Assembly (NCBI RefSeq): GCF_013141715.1
Contig: NZ_WHOA01000127.1
Location: 1-64,000 of the forward strand
Source of the DNA: Paenibacillus phytorum
Lineage (GTDB): Bacteria; Bacillota; Bacilli; Paenibacillales; NBRC-103111
DNA length: 64,000 nt
Direction: 5' to 3'
Both the position numbers and the translations under genes were made by a program. How positions within the stretch are numbered: the stretch's first letter is position 1; each line of letters starts with the position of its first letter. Positions 1 to 7,723 of the stretch are shown piece after piece. The notes beneath the pieces were generated by a model. That model did not search any database. It was given only the letters and a program-made list of their open reading frames with translations, and was not told the origin of the DNA.

Positions 1-30
1 CGCGGCAGCCCTTCACTGTTTAACTATCGT

Positions 31-45
31 CTCCCGTTAGTTCAA
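31..45 (-). repeat. TAACGGG-type intergenic repeat, copy 1
   Basis: Read on the minus strand the segment is TTGAACTAACGGGAG, just after the stop of the DMP19-like gene. The core TAACGGG recurs at 628-634, 1062-1068, 3333-3339 and 3903-3909, each time beside a small gene of the same strand, with a TAGCGGG variant at 564-570. The window starts inside this block, so further copies may lie to the left. Confidence 0.6.
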
Positions 46-48
46 TGG

Positions 49-513
49 TCAATTTTGAATAATTCGTTTTACAACAGTTTCTAATTTCAATTCCAGGTCT
101 TCACTGAGTCCGTTATAGAACTGGTTGTCTAGCGTTTCAAATAATTCAAATATATGATCGTGTTCTCCATCATTCCATGAGTTAATTATTTCATTTCTTT
201 CATCAATATTTTGGGGTGTTTTTCCATTTGGAAATAATGAATTCACTGTTTCTAATTGATCAACTACTTGTGAGGCGTTAATTTTATACAGGTCTTCCAC
301 AGTATCTTCCATCGTATCGGCGCCAGAATTGTAATAAAAACTAATAATTCCACCGTCGCTGATACTATCAATAACACCTCTTACGTTGTACCAAATTCTT
401 TCATCAGGGGTCAATTTATCATAGCTCTCCTTTTCAAGTTTTTCAAACAACTTTTGCCAATGCTCTTTCCAATCTTCATATTGTAATAAGACCATTAATG
501 CCCCTCTTTTCAA
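49..513 (-). CDS. DMP19/DUF4375-like small protein
   Basis: A 154-residue soluble, acidic protein without signal peptide or membrane segment. The pattern W..L...L...YD.LT.DER.WY.V..., followed by a GGIISFYYNSGAD segment near residue 57, resembles the DMP19 (DUF4375) family. Members of that family are often found in immunity-gene arrays of polymorphic toxin loci. The function here is unknown. The first codons (MKRGAL) have little ribosome-binding signal, so an internal Met (MVLLQYEDW, residue 7) may be the real start. It lies in a block of small minus-strand genes separated by TAACGGG repeats, which supports an immunity or accessory role by inference only. Confidence 0.6.
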   Translation of the reverse strand: MKRGALMVLLQYEDWKEHWQKLFEKLEKESYDKLTPDERIWYNVRGVIDSISDGGIISFYYNSGADTMEDTVEDLYKINASQVVDQLETVNSLFPNGKTPQNIDERNEIINSWNDGEHDHIFELFETLDNQFYNGLSEDLELKLETVVKRIIQN

Positions 514-563
514 TTAAGTTACATATAATTTCAGCATTCTATCTACCTTCTTTAAGAGTCCTT

Positions 564-634
564 CCCGCTACTTCAATGAAAGATAGTGGAGCTGCCCTCT
601 CATGTCAAGCTCCTCTACTATCATTCTCCCGTTA
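564..634 (-). repeat. TAACGGG repeat with hairpin, copy 2
   Basis: A variant core (TAGCGGG on the minus strand, 564-570) and a perfect core (628-634) flank a hairpin. GATAGTGGAGCT at 582-593 pairs with AGCTCC(TCT)ACTATC at 608-622, leaving a three-base bulge. The structure lies 3' of the Imm32-like gene and could terminate its transcript or be a small mobile palindromic element. Confidence 0.55.
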
Positions 635-673
635 GTTTAGTTCCCCACTGTTCCCCCAAATTGCTTCCCTTAT

Positions 674-1000
674 TTACTCTTTTAGATAGGAATCAATCGG
701 CCCAAAATCTCCGCAAGAAATTATTAGCTCAGCACTGTTGGGCATTGAGAAAAAGCCCATTGTTTGGGAAACATAACCTTTCTCGCTGGGATCAACGTGT
801 ATATGATAGCCGTTTGTAAAATCATTATGAGCCAGTCTTAGTAATTCCTGAGCAAAACCAATTAAACCATTTTTACTTAAAGTGATCATCACTCGATTAT
901 TTCTTAAAATTTCAACCTGTCCAACGTTATCTTTGTTTGTAAACTCGGGAGTGTCCTCATCAATATTTAAATTAACCACTACGGAATCCATACTCTTCAC
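674..1000 (-). CDS. Imm32-like immunity protein (putative)
   Basis: A 108-residue soluble protein. The layout is an N-terminal beta-rich part, then KNGLIGFAQELLRLAH, then a YHIHVDPSE segment and a C-terminal strand SAELIISCGD. This 'hhxLAxxLLxLA...HxHxDP...S.ELhI' layout is what I associate with the Imm32 family of toxin-immunity proteins; recognition is by pattern only and is moderate. Codon 4 is also an ATG (MDSVVV), so the start is uncertain by three codons. No cognate toxin is visible in the window. The plus-strand reading frame over the same bases has no family features and is treated as a shadow. Confidence 0.5.
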   Translation of the reverse strand: MKSMDSVVVNLNIDEDTPEFTNKDNVGQVEILRNNRVMITLSKNGLIGFAQELLRLAHNDFTNGYHIHVDPSEKGYVSQTMGFFSMPNSAELIISCGDFGPIDSYLKE

Positions 1001-1061
1001 CCCTATAAATGAGAATAAGCCATTATCTCATTTTATCACACATGAGCGTTGAACTAATCTG

Positions 1062-1106
1062 CCCGTTACTTCAACGAGGCTGCCACTTCATGCCGGTAGC
1101 CTCGTT
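1062..1106 (-). repeat. TAACGGG repeat with hairpin, copy 3
   Basis: The minus-strand sequence TTGAAGTAACGGGCAG abuts a 12-bp stem. AACGAGGCTGCC at 1073-1084 pairs with GGTAGCCTCGTT at 1095-1106 (one G-T position) over a 10-nt loop. The layout of core plus hairpin matches the copy at 564-634. Confidence 0.6.
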
Positions 1107-1259
1107 CTGGTGATTGTTAAGCTAACTTGTTCTTATTCGTCCACTCTATACCTTTTAACATATGATATATGATATTTATTACACCACCATGAGTTACAAA
1201 TACTACAAAGTGAGGGACGGCTCGAACATTAGTCGATCATTAAAAAAGACGTGACGGCA

Positions 1260-2108
1260 TTATGCCGTTACGCCTTTTTTGTAAATGACCGGGTACATGT
1301 CTCCCTGAACGATATCGCCATCTTTCCCCCCTGAAGCAATGAATTGTTTGGTCGACAAGTATTGGTGTCGCTCATCGTACCGAAAGCGCGTTTCGCCGGT
1401 CATTAAGTGAAGCGCCGACGAGCGGCGTACCCGGTCCGAAATGTTAGGCCCGCTTCCGTGTATTGTCAAGCTGTGATGGAAGCTGACTTGACCCGCTTTC
1501 ATGACGATCGGCATAGTTCGAAACACTTGACCCTCAGGCACGTTCATTCCATTCTTTTGATTGTCTAAATTTTGTTCGTAAAAGTCACTACCATTTAGAA
1601 GCCCCCATTGGTTGCTGCCCGGCACCATCATCATGCAGCCATTCTCTTCGTCAACGTCATCGTAAGCCACCCATGCCGTAAGCAGCGTCTCTGGGTTCTG
1701 AAAGCACTTCCAATACGTATAGTCCTGATGCCAACCCACGCTTGAAGCGTGTCCTCCGGATTGTTCAGGTTTATGCAGCAGCTGATCGGCCCAGAAACGG
1801 ATTGTATCCGTCTCCGTCAAAGCAGCGGCAATCTCGCCGATTACCGGATCGTAGGCGAGTGCGCGGATCGTTAAGTCGGCATAGCTCGCCATATCTGTTT
1901 TGCGAAGCGTTTTCGGGTGACCTTTTTCGTAGCTCCAGATGGCTTCGGGAGGCGTTCCCGTTTCGAATTCGTTCCGGTAAACTCTCTCCATTCTTTCGCG
2001 CAGCCTGGACAGCCTTTCATCGTCGATAATTTTCGGAGATAACCAGTAGCCATTTTCTTTGAAAAATTTAACGTCATCTTGCGTCGGTATTCCATTTGCA
2101 TTTGGCAC
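1260..2108 (-). CDS. Phytanoyl-CoA dioxygenase (PhyH) family oxygenase
   Basis: A 282-residue Fe(II)/2-oxoglutarate-dependent oxygenase of the PhyH family, expected to hydroxylate a small organic substrate in the cytoplasm. The iron triad is visible: H127 and D129 in WHQDYT, and distal H217 in HHSLTIHGSG. An arginine of the following SDRVRRS segment would bind 2-oxoglutarate. The length is normal for the family. It is divergently transcribed from an AraC regulator across a 126-bp gap, which suggests that the regulator controls it and that the substrate or a related nutrient is the inducer. The substrate cannot be read from the sequence. Start chosen as the ATG in MPNANGIPTQDDVKFF. Confidence 0.9.
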   Translation of the reverse strand: MPNANGIPTQDDVKFFKENGYWLSPKIIDDERLSRLRERMERVYRNEFETGTPPEAIWSYEKGHPKTLRKTDMASYADLTIRALAYDPVIGEIAAALTETDTIRFWADQLLHKPEQSGGHASSVGWHQDYTYWKCFQNPETLLTAWVAYDDVDEENGCMMMVPGSNQWGLLNGSDFYEQNLDNQKNGMNVPEGQVFRTMPIVMKAGQVSFHHSLTIHGSGPNISDRVRRSSALHLMTGETRFRYDERHQYLSTKQFIASGGKDGDIVQGDMYPVIYKKGVTA

Positions 2109-2234
2109 TTCAGCTCATCCTCTCGTCGCGAGTTCACTCTCGCTTACAACATTATTATGACTTGATGCGGGACATTCTGTCTTTGTCTGAAAATATTCAA
2201 TTTATCCGATTGTATGATATTATTATTATAAAGG

Positions 2235-3137
2235 TTGGTGATTACTTTTAATCCTATATTTGTTTGTCCATTTGTACGATTTGCGATCCGTGTCCCCCTG
2301 CTCGAGGGCGATCGGCATGGTCCTCGGATCTGTTATGTCCCCTCCCTGTATCTCATCGAATCCGGCTGTGGCAGCATCATCTACGAAGACCGCCCGAATA
2401 TACGGTTGCAGCCAGGAACTTTGTTATTTATCCAGCCTGGCGTATCCCACACTTGGGAGGTGGATGTGGATAGTCCACTCACGTTTCGTTGTGTATTCTT
2501 CGAATGGTCCTATCGACTGAAGACGGGGGTACGGATTCCAAATGATTTATTGTGTCAAAGTTCCAAGAAATCAGATGACCGTTTGTTGGACGTGCAGCTC
2601 GACTATGGGATTCCTTACTCGCTAGTCGTGGATTCGATCAGCGTTTGGAAAGGATTGTTCGAGACGGTAACGTCTGAGTTCGAGGCGGTATCTCCCGATT
2701 TATCGGTTCTAGATCATGAGGATTATCCGAATTCGTTAGCCATCACTGGTCATTTCCACCTGCTGCTTCACCAAGTCTACCGGTTGGCTAGGCGTCAATC
2801 CGATATCACAGATCCGCGTATCACCAAGCTGATAGCGTCGATGGAACGGCTGGCAGGCGGTGAGTACGAAGACGTCGAAGGTTGGGCGGAGAAGCTTGGA
2901 TTGAGCCGCAGCCACTTCCATGCGCTTTTCCGGACGCATACCGGCTTTACGCCCAAATGGTATTGGAATCGGTGTCGCATCAACAAAGCCAGGAACGACC
3001 TGCTAAGTACTAACGATACGGTAACGGTGATCGCCGAACGTTATGGTTTTTCCTCGGTTCACGCCTTTACCAAATTGTTTCAAAAGATGGAAGGCGTAGC
3101 TCCGACGGTCTTCCGCCGTCAATATAGATTGATCTAA
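2235..3137 (+). CDS. AraC-family transcriptional regulator
   Basis: A 300-residue regulator with an N-terminal cupin-like sensing domain (residues about 20-110, with the GSIIYEDRP...LQPGTLLFIQPG signature). A C-terminal double helix-turn-helix lies at about 200-298, where AEKLGLSRSHFHALFRTHTG and the second helix AERYGFSSVHAFTKLFQKMEG fit the AraC/XylS consensus. The start is uncertain: TTG 2235 and GTG 2238 both lie immediately after AAGG, and a downstream start is possible. It is divergent from the PhyH gene and is the obvious candidate to activate it in response to a sugar or other small molecule. Confidence 0.85.
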   Translation: MVITFNPIFVCPFVRFAIRVPLLEGDRHGPRICYVPSLYLIESGCGSIIYEDRPNIRLQPGTLLFIQPGVSHTWEVDVDSPLTFRCVFFEWSYRLKTGVRIPNDLLCQSSKKSDDRLLDVQLDYGIPYSLVVDSISVWKGLFETVTSEFEAVSPDLSVLDHEDYPNSLAITGHFHLLLHQVYRLARRQSDITDPRITKLIASMERLAGGEYEDVEGWAEKLGLSRSHFHALFRTHTGFTPKWYWNRCRINKARNDLLSTNDTVTVIAERYGFSSVHAFTKLFQKMEGVAPTVFRRQYRLI

Positions 3138-3332
3138 TGAATACTTTCTTGTTTTGTCTGTACTTCACACCACATGACCTGTTAGTCATGACGCGCGCAG
3201 GAGTATTGGCGGAATGGTTTCGGGATACATGGTTCCGTCATTCCCATCCTCGGTTGTAAAGTTAAGATTACTCATTGCAATCTCCTGCTTTTCACGAAGT
3301 TAGTCGCTTATAGCAGAACTTGTCATACGTGT

Positions 3333-3347
3333 CCCGTTAGCGTAACA
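3333..3347 (-). repeat. TAACGGG-type repeat, copy 4
   Basis: The minus-strand core TAACGGG overlaps the stop codon of the DUF4362-like gene: the TAA of the stop is the TAA of the repeat. This shows that the element sits right at gene 3' ends in this block. Confidence 0.55.
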
Positions 3348-3795
3348 AAACATCTTCCTTGAGTAGGTTAAAAATTGGTATGCTCTTTTCACCTTCATTG
3401 TCACATTGATTAAGTGTATACACATAATGATCTTTTGTCTCATCCATGCTAATCCTCTTGCATGTGTAAACATGTTTTCCATGCTCAGAACTCATTCCAT
3501 CCCTGGTGTTATCAATGGTCCAGGTGATCTCCCTGCCATTTGATTGCACATCATGAATCCAGTAACCACCGTCGATAATCGGTGGAATGAGCACGAGATA
3601 GTCGCCTTTTCCATTTTTATGACGCTGAACCATCTCATTTAAACGGTCTACATCTACCTTATTGAAATGGTGAAGGATAATATCGTTTCTTTCAAGTGCA
3701 TTTTTGTTGTCAGTCGTTAAATTAATAACTATGATCATTACCAACACCCCGATGATTCCAATAAGCACTCCAATCGTTATCTTTGTTCGTATCAT
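3337..3795 (-). CDS. DUF4362-like membrane-anchored or secreted protein
   Basis: A 152-residue protein with one N-terminal hydrophobic segment (residues about 8-28, IGVLIGIIGVLVMIIVIN) that acts as signal or anchor, followed by an extracytoplasmic domain. The order is 'ND...FNKVDVDRLNEM', a central GGYWIHDV...GREITWTIDNTRDG, then a cysteine pair in TCKRI and NQCDN. It resembles DUF4362 proteins of Bacillales, whose function is unknown. The two cysteines could form a disulfide outside the cell. It is the third small gene in the repeat-punctuated minus-strand block. Confidence 0.55.
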   Translation of the reverse strand: MIRTKITIGVLIGIIGVLVMIIVINLTTDNKNALERNDIILHHFNKVDVDRLNEMVQRHKNGKGDYLVLIPPIIDGGYWIHDVQSNGREITWTIDNTRDGMSSEHGKHVYTCKRISMDETKDHYVYTLNQCDNEGEKSIPIFNLLKEDVLLR

Positions 3796-3902
3796 GCATA
3801 CACCCCGTTTCTACACATATTAGACGTATAAACATTCTATATCGTTGTGTTATTTTTCCTAATAATTCCACAAAAGCATTCCGATGACACCACGCTCTAC
3901 TG

Positions 3903-3917
3903 CCCGTTAGCTTAACG
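3903..3917 (-). repeat. TAACGGG-type repeat, copy 5
   Basis: The minus-strand sequence TTAAGCTAACGGGCAG lies upstream of the DUF4362-like gene and matches the consensus TTRARSTAACGGG seen at the other copies. No complete gene lies to its right on the same strand, so a gene may have been lost here. Confidence 0.5.
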
Positions 3918-4015
3918 CCCGCAGCCAATTTACAACTTTTATAATCATCGGACAACAATCATCCTGTTGTTGCTGGAGGTAGACACCAGCATGCATGGAA
4001 TCATTGTTGAAAAAA

Positions 4016-4053
4016 GGAGCTTTGGATAGAATTTGATATCTATCCAAAGCTCC
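4016..4053. terminator. Bidirectional intrinsic terminator hairpin
   Basis: A perfect 15-bp stem: GGAGCTTTGGATAGA (4016-4030) pairs with TCTATCCAAAGCTCC (4039-4053) over an 8-nt loop. There is an A-run on the left and a T-rich tract on the right, so it can act in either direction. It lies in the 3796-4327 gap, which otherwise holds the short repeats described next and a candidate operator. Confidence 0.75.
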
Positions 4054-4066
4054 GCTTTTATTTTTG

Positions 4067-4227
4067 TACTTCAAAACTTTATTGTACTTTGCACTTCAGA
4101 ACTTTATTGTCTTTCGAAAATTATTTTCAGTTCACTACTGCTTCTCCACTTCAAAACTTTATTGTTTGCTTCAGTACTTTATTGTCTACTTCAAGACATT
4201 TTTGTCTACTTCAAAACTTTAATGTCT
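4067..4227. repeat. Degenerate 20-bp tandem repeats
   Basis: Six units close to ACTTCAAAACTTTATTGTCT start near 4068, 4092, 4148, 4168, 4188 and 4208. The last four are spaced exactly 20 bp with no spacer between them. The sequence has no coding sign. Related cores (A-rich, then TTT-x-TTGTC) occur in three other intergenic gaps of the window. Confidence 0.75.
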
Positions 4228-4272
4228 CCCATCAGCAATTTCACCACCCCGCCCATTGACATTTCATCTCCC

Positions 4273-4294
4273 ACGTAATAAAATATTTTTACGT
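4273..4294. promoter_or_regulatory. Candidate operator ACGTAA-N10-TTACGT
   Basis: An inverted repeat ACGTAA (4273-4278) / TTACGT (4289-4294) with an A/T-only centre lies 33 bp before the start of the winged-helix regulator gene. Its symmetry and AT-rich centre fit an ArsR-type autoregulatory site overlapping the operon promoter. This is inference. Confidence 0.5.
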
Positions 4295-4327
4295 AACACA
4301 TACTTTGTATTGGAGGCTATCCACTCC

Positions 4328-4912
4328 ATGCTAAAAGATATTCAAGACAGCTATTACATCGAGTCTCCAGAGCAAGCTACCGTCTTGTTGAACCCTATTC
4401 GCGGGGAGATCATTGCTCAATTGCTGGAACCTGGCTCAGCTGCTGAAGTGGCTCGAACACTCGGGGAAACGGCCCAACGCATTAACTATCACCTCAAAGC
4501 TTTGGAAAAAGCTGGCTTGGTTCAACGCGTTGGTACTCGTCAGGTGCGCAATCTGGTCGAAGTCTTATACAGAGCGATAGCCAAAACATTCGTGCTGGCC
4601 GAATCGTTAAGTATGAAGCCTGAAACCTTGCAGAGGTTGAAGGACCAGAGTTCTTTGGCTCACCTTGTGACCACATCCGAGCGGATTCGTAGAGATGCGA
4701 TGCTGCTTATGGAGCAATCCGACGTGGGCGAAGTAATTCCAAGTGCAACGCTACAGCTGCAGGTCCATCTATCTGATGAACAGCAAAGGCAAACATTCGT
4801 TGAGGAGTACGCTGCCATGGTGCAGCAATTGGTGGATCGATACTCGGGCTGCAAAGACGGAAATGATGCCTATCAAGTCTTGTTAGCCGTATATCCCAAA
4901 CCGAAAGAATGA
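4328..4912 (+). CDS. ArsR-like winged helix-turn-helix regulator
   Basis: 194 residues from the ATG at 4328, chosen because GGAGG at 4312-4316 precedes it; a longer frame to 4256 has no such site. The N-terminal winged-helix domain (residues about 10-85) contains LLNPIRGEIIAQLLEP, GSAAEVARTLGETAQRINYHLKALEKAGLV and a wing with RVGTRQVRNLVE, a standard ArsR/HTH_20 pattern. It lacks the metal-binding CVC motif. The remaining about 110 residues are helical and of unknown role, perhaps ligand binding. It is the first gene of a three-gene unit with a 97-residue unknown protein (13-bp gap) and ClpP, so it probably controls this clpP. Confidence 0.8.
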   Translation: MLKDIQDSYYIESPEQATVLLNPIRGEIIAQLLEPGSAAEVARTLGETAQRINYHLKALEKAGLVQRVGTRQVRNLVEVLYRAIAKTFVLAESLSMKPETLQRLKDQSSLAHLVTTSERIRRDAMLLMEQSDVGEVIPSATLQLQVHLSDEQQRQTFVEEYAAMVQQLVDRYSGCKDGNDAYQVLLAVYPKPKE

Positions 4913-4925
4913 GGAGGCAAACGCC

Positions 4926-5219
4926 ATGAATCATGAACAACAAACAAGTAAACCGCAGAATGACGCAGTACCTGCAACACCTGTTATTGCTTGGGAGCAA
5001 GCCGTTGATCGTACTCCTGAAACCTCAGGAAGCAACGTGATCTCGATCGACTCTTATCGTCGTCAAGGCACCTCGCCTAATGAATCAGAAGCTACCTTCA
5101 CCGTTCGTGAATTTCAAACCACCCATGGCGAAGAACCGATCCGTTTAATCATGGTATCCTCTGGTTTTGGTCAAAAACGTACTGTCCACAGTCATACCGT
5201 CCAAAGCAAAGCTTCTTAA
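4926..5219 (+). CDS. Unknown 97-residue protein between regulator and ClpP
   Basis: I do not recognise this protein. It starts at ATG 4926 after GGAGG (4912-4916) and has 97 residues with no signal peptide or membrane segment. The first half is polar and Pro/Ser/Thr-rich, probably disordered. An ISIDSYRRQG segment lies near residue 40. The C-terminal part, FTVREFQTTHGEEPIRLIMVSSGFGQKRT, looks like a short folded strand region. It sits 13 bp after the regulator stop and about 30 bp before the clpP start, so all three are probably co-transcribed. A role as ClpP substrate, adaptor or partner is a guess from position only. Confidence 0.7.
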   Translation: MNHEQQTSKPQNDAVPATPVIAWEQAVDRTPETSGSNVISIDSYRRQGTSPNESEATFTVREFQTTHGEEPIRLIMVSSGFGQKRTVHSHTVQSKAS

Positions 5220-5251
5220 ATATAATACTTAAAAATGAAAGGATGATTCCT

Positions 5252-5833
5252 ATGAGTTTCATACCTATGGTTGTCGAACAATCTTCGCGCGGTGAGCGCT
5301 CTTACGACATTTATTCCAGACTGCTCAAAGATCGTATTGTGTTCCTTGGCACGGAGGTTAACGATCAAGTAGCAAATGCAATTGTTGCACAGTTATTGTT
5401 CCTTTCCGCTGAAGATCCGGAGAAAGATATTTCTCTCTACATCAACTCACCCGGCGGCTCCACTTCTGCAGGACTCGCGATTTACGATACGATGCATTTC
5501 ATTAAACCTGACGTTTCCACCATTTGCGTAGGTATGGCCGCATCTATGGGAGCTATTCTCTTAACAGCCGGTGCACCTGGCAAAAGGTTCGCTCTCCCTA
5601 ATGCCGAGGTCATGATTCACCAGCCGTGGGGAGGCGCTCAAGGTCAAGCCAGCGACATTCATATTCGTGCCCAGCACATTCTCAAAACGCGGCGAACACT
5701 CAATCGAATTCTTGCCGAAACAACTAAGCAGCCGATCGAGAAGATTGAATTAGACACTGACCGTGATTACTTCCTAACCGCTGAAGATGCGAAAACGTAT
5801 GGATTGATCGACAAGGTAATTGAAAAAATCTAA
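5252..5833 (+). CDS. clpP: ATP-dependent Clp protease proteolytic subunit
   Basis: A 193-residue serine peptidase subunit that forms the 14-mer ClpP barrel and degrades proteins fed by Clp ATPases. The start is ATG 5252 (MSFIPMVVEQ), preceded by AAAGGA; the in-frame ATG at 5243 overlaps that site. The catalytic triad is intact: S98 in GMAASMG, H123 in MIHQPWGG and D172 in DRDYFLT. The hydrophobic N-terminal loop (IPMVVEQ) and the handle region are normal, so the protein should be active. The setting is unusual, as part of a regulator-unknown-clpP operon; this may be a second, specialised clpP besides a housekeeping copy elsewhere, which cannot be seen here. Confidence 0.95.
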   Translation: MSFIPMVVEQSSRGERSYDIYSRLLKDRIVFLGTEVNDQVANAIVAQLLFLSAEDPEKDISLYINSPGGSTSAGLAIYDTMHFIKPDVSTICVGMAASMGAILLTAGAPGKRFALPNAEVMIHQPWGGAQGQASDIHIRAQHILKTRRTLNRILAETTKQPIEKIELDTDRDYFLTAEDAKTYGLIDKVIEKI

Positions 5834-5855
5834 TCTTTCATCCTATTAATCAAGA

Positions 5856-5890
5856 TTGAAAAACCCTAGCCACTGGCTAGGGTTTTTCAA
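5856..5890. terminator. Bidirectional terminator after clpP
   Basis: A perfect 16-bp stem, TTGAAAAACCCTAGCC (5856-5871) with GGCTAGGGTTTTTCAA (5875-5890) and loop ACT, lies between the convergent clpP and sugar permease genes. It gives a U-run in both directions. Confidence 0.9.
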
Positions 5891-5928
5891 TTGAGCCCCT
5901 TAAGGGAATGTACGTCTCCTATCAACGC

Positions 5929-6753
5929 TTAACCTTTTACCGCGGAACCCGTAATTCCTTGTATGATATATTTTTGTCCGATAAGAAATACAAGCAGCAT
6001 GGGAACAATGCCAGCAGATGTAGCCGCCATCATCCCGTTATAGTCAATATTGAATTCTAGTATGAAATTCTGCATGCCCAGCGGGACAGTATACAGATCA
6101 CGGTCAAGTAGGAAAACGAGGGCATTCTCATAGTCATTCCAGTGCCAGGAGAAATCAATAATCGCTAAGGTAGCTAATGCCGGTTTGGCCAGAGGCAGCA
6201 TGAGCTGAAAGAAAATGCGGAAGTGACCAGCCCCGTCCACAAAAGCAGATTCAGTAATCTCCTGCGGGATCGACATAAAAAATTGTCTCATCAGAAATAC
6301 CCCGAAAATGGTAAACAAGCCAGGAAGAATAAGTGCCCAATGCGTATTATAAATCCCTATTTTATCAAACAAAATAAATTTGGGAACAAATAACACTTGC
6401 GGTGGAACCATCATCATCGACAAGTAGAACATGAAGAGCAGGTTTCTTCCCTTAAACTCAATTCGCGAAAATCCATAAGCCGCTAAGGAGGATAAGAATG
6501 TAGCTCCAACCATGCAAATCAGAGCTATTTTCAACGAATTCATATAATAAATAAGAAAGCTTTCCTTGCCTGTCCATACTTTAAGATGATGTTCAAACGT
6601 CACCTTTTGGGGTATCCATTGAATTGGGTACTGGAACACTTCATTGGGTGTTTTAAAAGATGTGCTTATCATCCAAAGAAACGGCAAAATCATAAAAAGA
6701 CCCAGTACCAGCATGGCAATCGTATATAGTAATTTTGTCGATTTTATCTCCAT
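5929..6753 (-). CDS. Carbohydrate ABC transporter permease (MalG type)
   Basis: 274 residues with six predicted membrane segments, the first at about 10-30 (LYTIAMLVLGLFMILPFLWMI). The cytoplasmic EAA loop reads ESAFVDGAGHFRIFFQLMLPLAKPA near residue 175, the contact site for the ATPase. It belongs to the CUT1 family inner permease that moves oligosaccharides through the membrane. It is the last gene of the yesM-yesN-SBP-permease-permease operon, starting 24 bp after the preceding permease. The operon has no ATPase gene; as in many Bacillales it could use a shared MsmX/UgpC-type ATPase, for example the one at 42.2-43.3 kb. Confidence 0.92.
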   Translation of the reverse strand: MEIKSTKLLYTIAMLVLGLFMILPFLWMISTSFKTPNEVFQYPIQWIPQKVTFEHHLKVWTGKESFLIYYMNSLKIALICMVGATFLSSLAAYGFSRIEFKGRNLLFMFYLSMMMVPPQVLFVPKFILFDKIGIYNTHWALILPGLFTIFGVFLMRQFFMSIPQEITESAFVDGAGHFRIFFQLMLPLAKPALATLAIIDFSWHWNDYENALVFLLDRDLYTVPLGMQNFILEFNIDYNGMMAATSAGIVPMLLVFLIGQKYIIQGITGSAVKG

Positions 6754-6776
6754 ATTGTCTCAACTCCGGTTTTTAC

Positions 6777-7652
6777 TTAATAGTGAACCCATCGCTTCTG
6801 ACCGACCCATTGAATCATCGTGATCAAGAAGATGATAGCGAATAAGACCCATGAGATGGCTGAAGCATAGCCCATTTCGTAGTAACGAAACGCATTGTGA
6901 TAAATAAATAAAGATAAAATCGTTGTACTGCCGCCAGGTCCGCCTTGCGTAACAGCTTCAATCATGCCAAACGTTTTCATCGACGTAATTAAGCCCGTAA
7001 TCATTAATAAGAACGTGGAGGGACTAACTAGCGGAAAGATGATTTTCCAAACCGTCGTCCATGAGCTAGCTCCATCGATTTTCGCGGCTTCCAGTTGTTC
7101 TTGCGGTATTTCTTGAAAGGCTGCCAAATAAATGATCATATTATAGCCAAGTAGAAACCAGATCCAAATAATGTCTATGGCGTACATCGAAGAGGTCGTC
7201 GTAGACATCCATCCTGGCGGATTATCAATGCCAATGGAACGAAGAAAGCTGTTAATAGGTCCCTGCGACGGCTGAAACAAAAGCATCCATACAAAAGCAA
7301 CAGCTACACCGCTCGTAATGTAAGGCATGAAAAACATAGCCCGTAGCAGACTCTTTACATACACACTGCGATTCAATACAAGGGCTACAAGAAAGGCCAA
7401 TCCGATTGAAACAGGGACAGCAGCAAGAAATAAGGCTGTTTTCTTCAGCGAAACATAGAATACAGGGTCATGGAATAATCTATTGAAATTATCGAGGCCG
7501 ATCCATTCGATATCCGGCGATGTGTATTTATAATTCGTAAACATAATCCCCAGCGAAAATATGGCAGGGATGACAAAGAATAAGATGACGCCTAGCATAT
7601 TAGGTAAAATGAACAAGTACCCTAATCTACGTTGTTTCTTTGCCCAGTTCAT
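6777..7652 (-). CDS. Carbohydrate ABC transporter permease (MalF type)
   Basis: 291 residues from ATG 7652 (MNWAKKQRRLGYLFIL), supported by AGGAG ten bases upstream; the longer frame begins with a Cys/Lys/Phe-rich stretch that is unlike the family. Six membrane segments are predicted, with the EAA loop EAAKIDGASSWTTVWKIIFPLVSPS. It is the partner permease of the downstream MalG-type gene and together they form the channel of a CUT1 sugar importer. The 71-bp gap to the solute-binding gene upstream is normal for this operon type. Confidence 0.92.
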   Translation of the reverse strand: MNWAKKQRRLGYLFILPNMLGVILFFVIPAIFSLGIMFTNYKYTSPDIEWIGLDNFNRLFHDPVFYVSLKKTALFLAAVPVSIGLAFLVALVLNRSVYVKSLLRAMFFMPYITSGVAVAFVWMLLFQPSQGPINSFLRSIGIDNPPGWMSTTTSSMYAIDIIWIWFLLGYNMIIYLAAFQEIPQEQLEAAKIDGASSWTTVWKIIFPLVSPSTFLLMITGLITSMKTFGMIEAVTQGGPGGSTTILSLFIYHNAFRYYEMGYASAISWVLFAIIFLITMIQWVGQKRWVHY

Positions 7653-7723
7653 TCCATAAACACTCCTTTTTTGAACAAAAAAGGGAGGTGCCTCTTTCTT
7701 GATGCATCCCCCCATCTTCCTTG

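Noticed and set aside
586..819. Plus-strand open frame opposite the Imm32-like gene
   Set aside because: It is antisense to a frame with recognisable protein features and covers the repeat hairpin.
4067..4227. Possible CRISPR array
   Set aside because: Units of 20 bp follow each other without unique spacers, are degenerate, and no cas gene is present.
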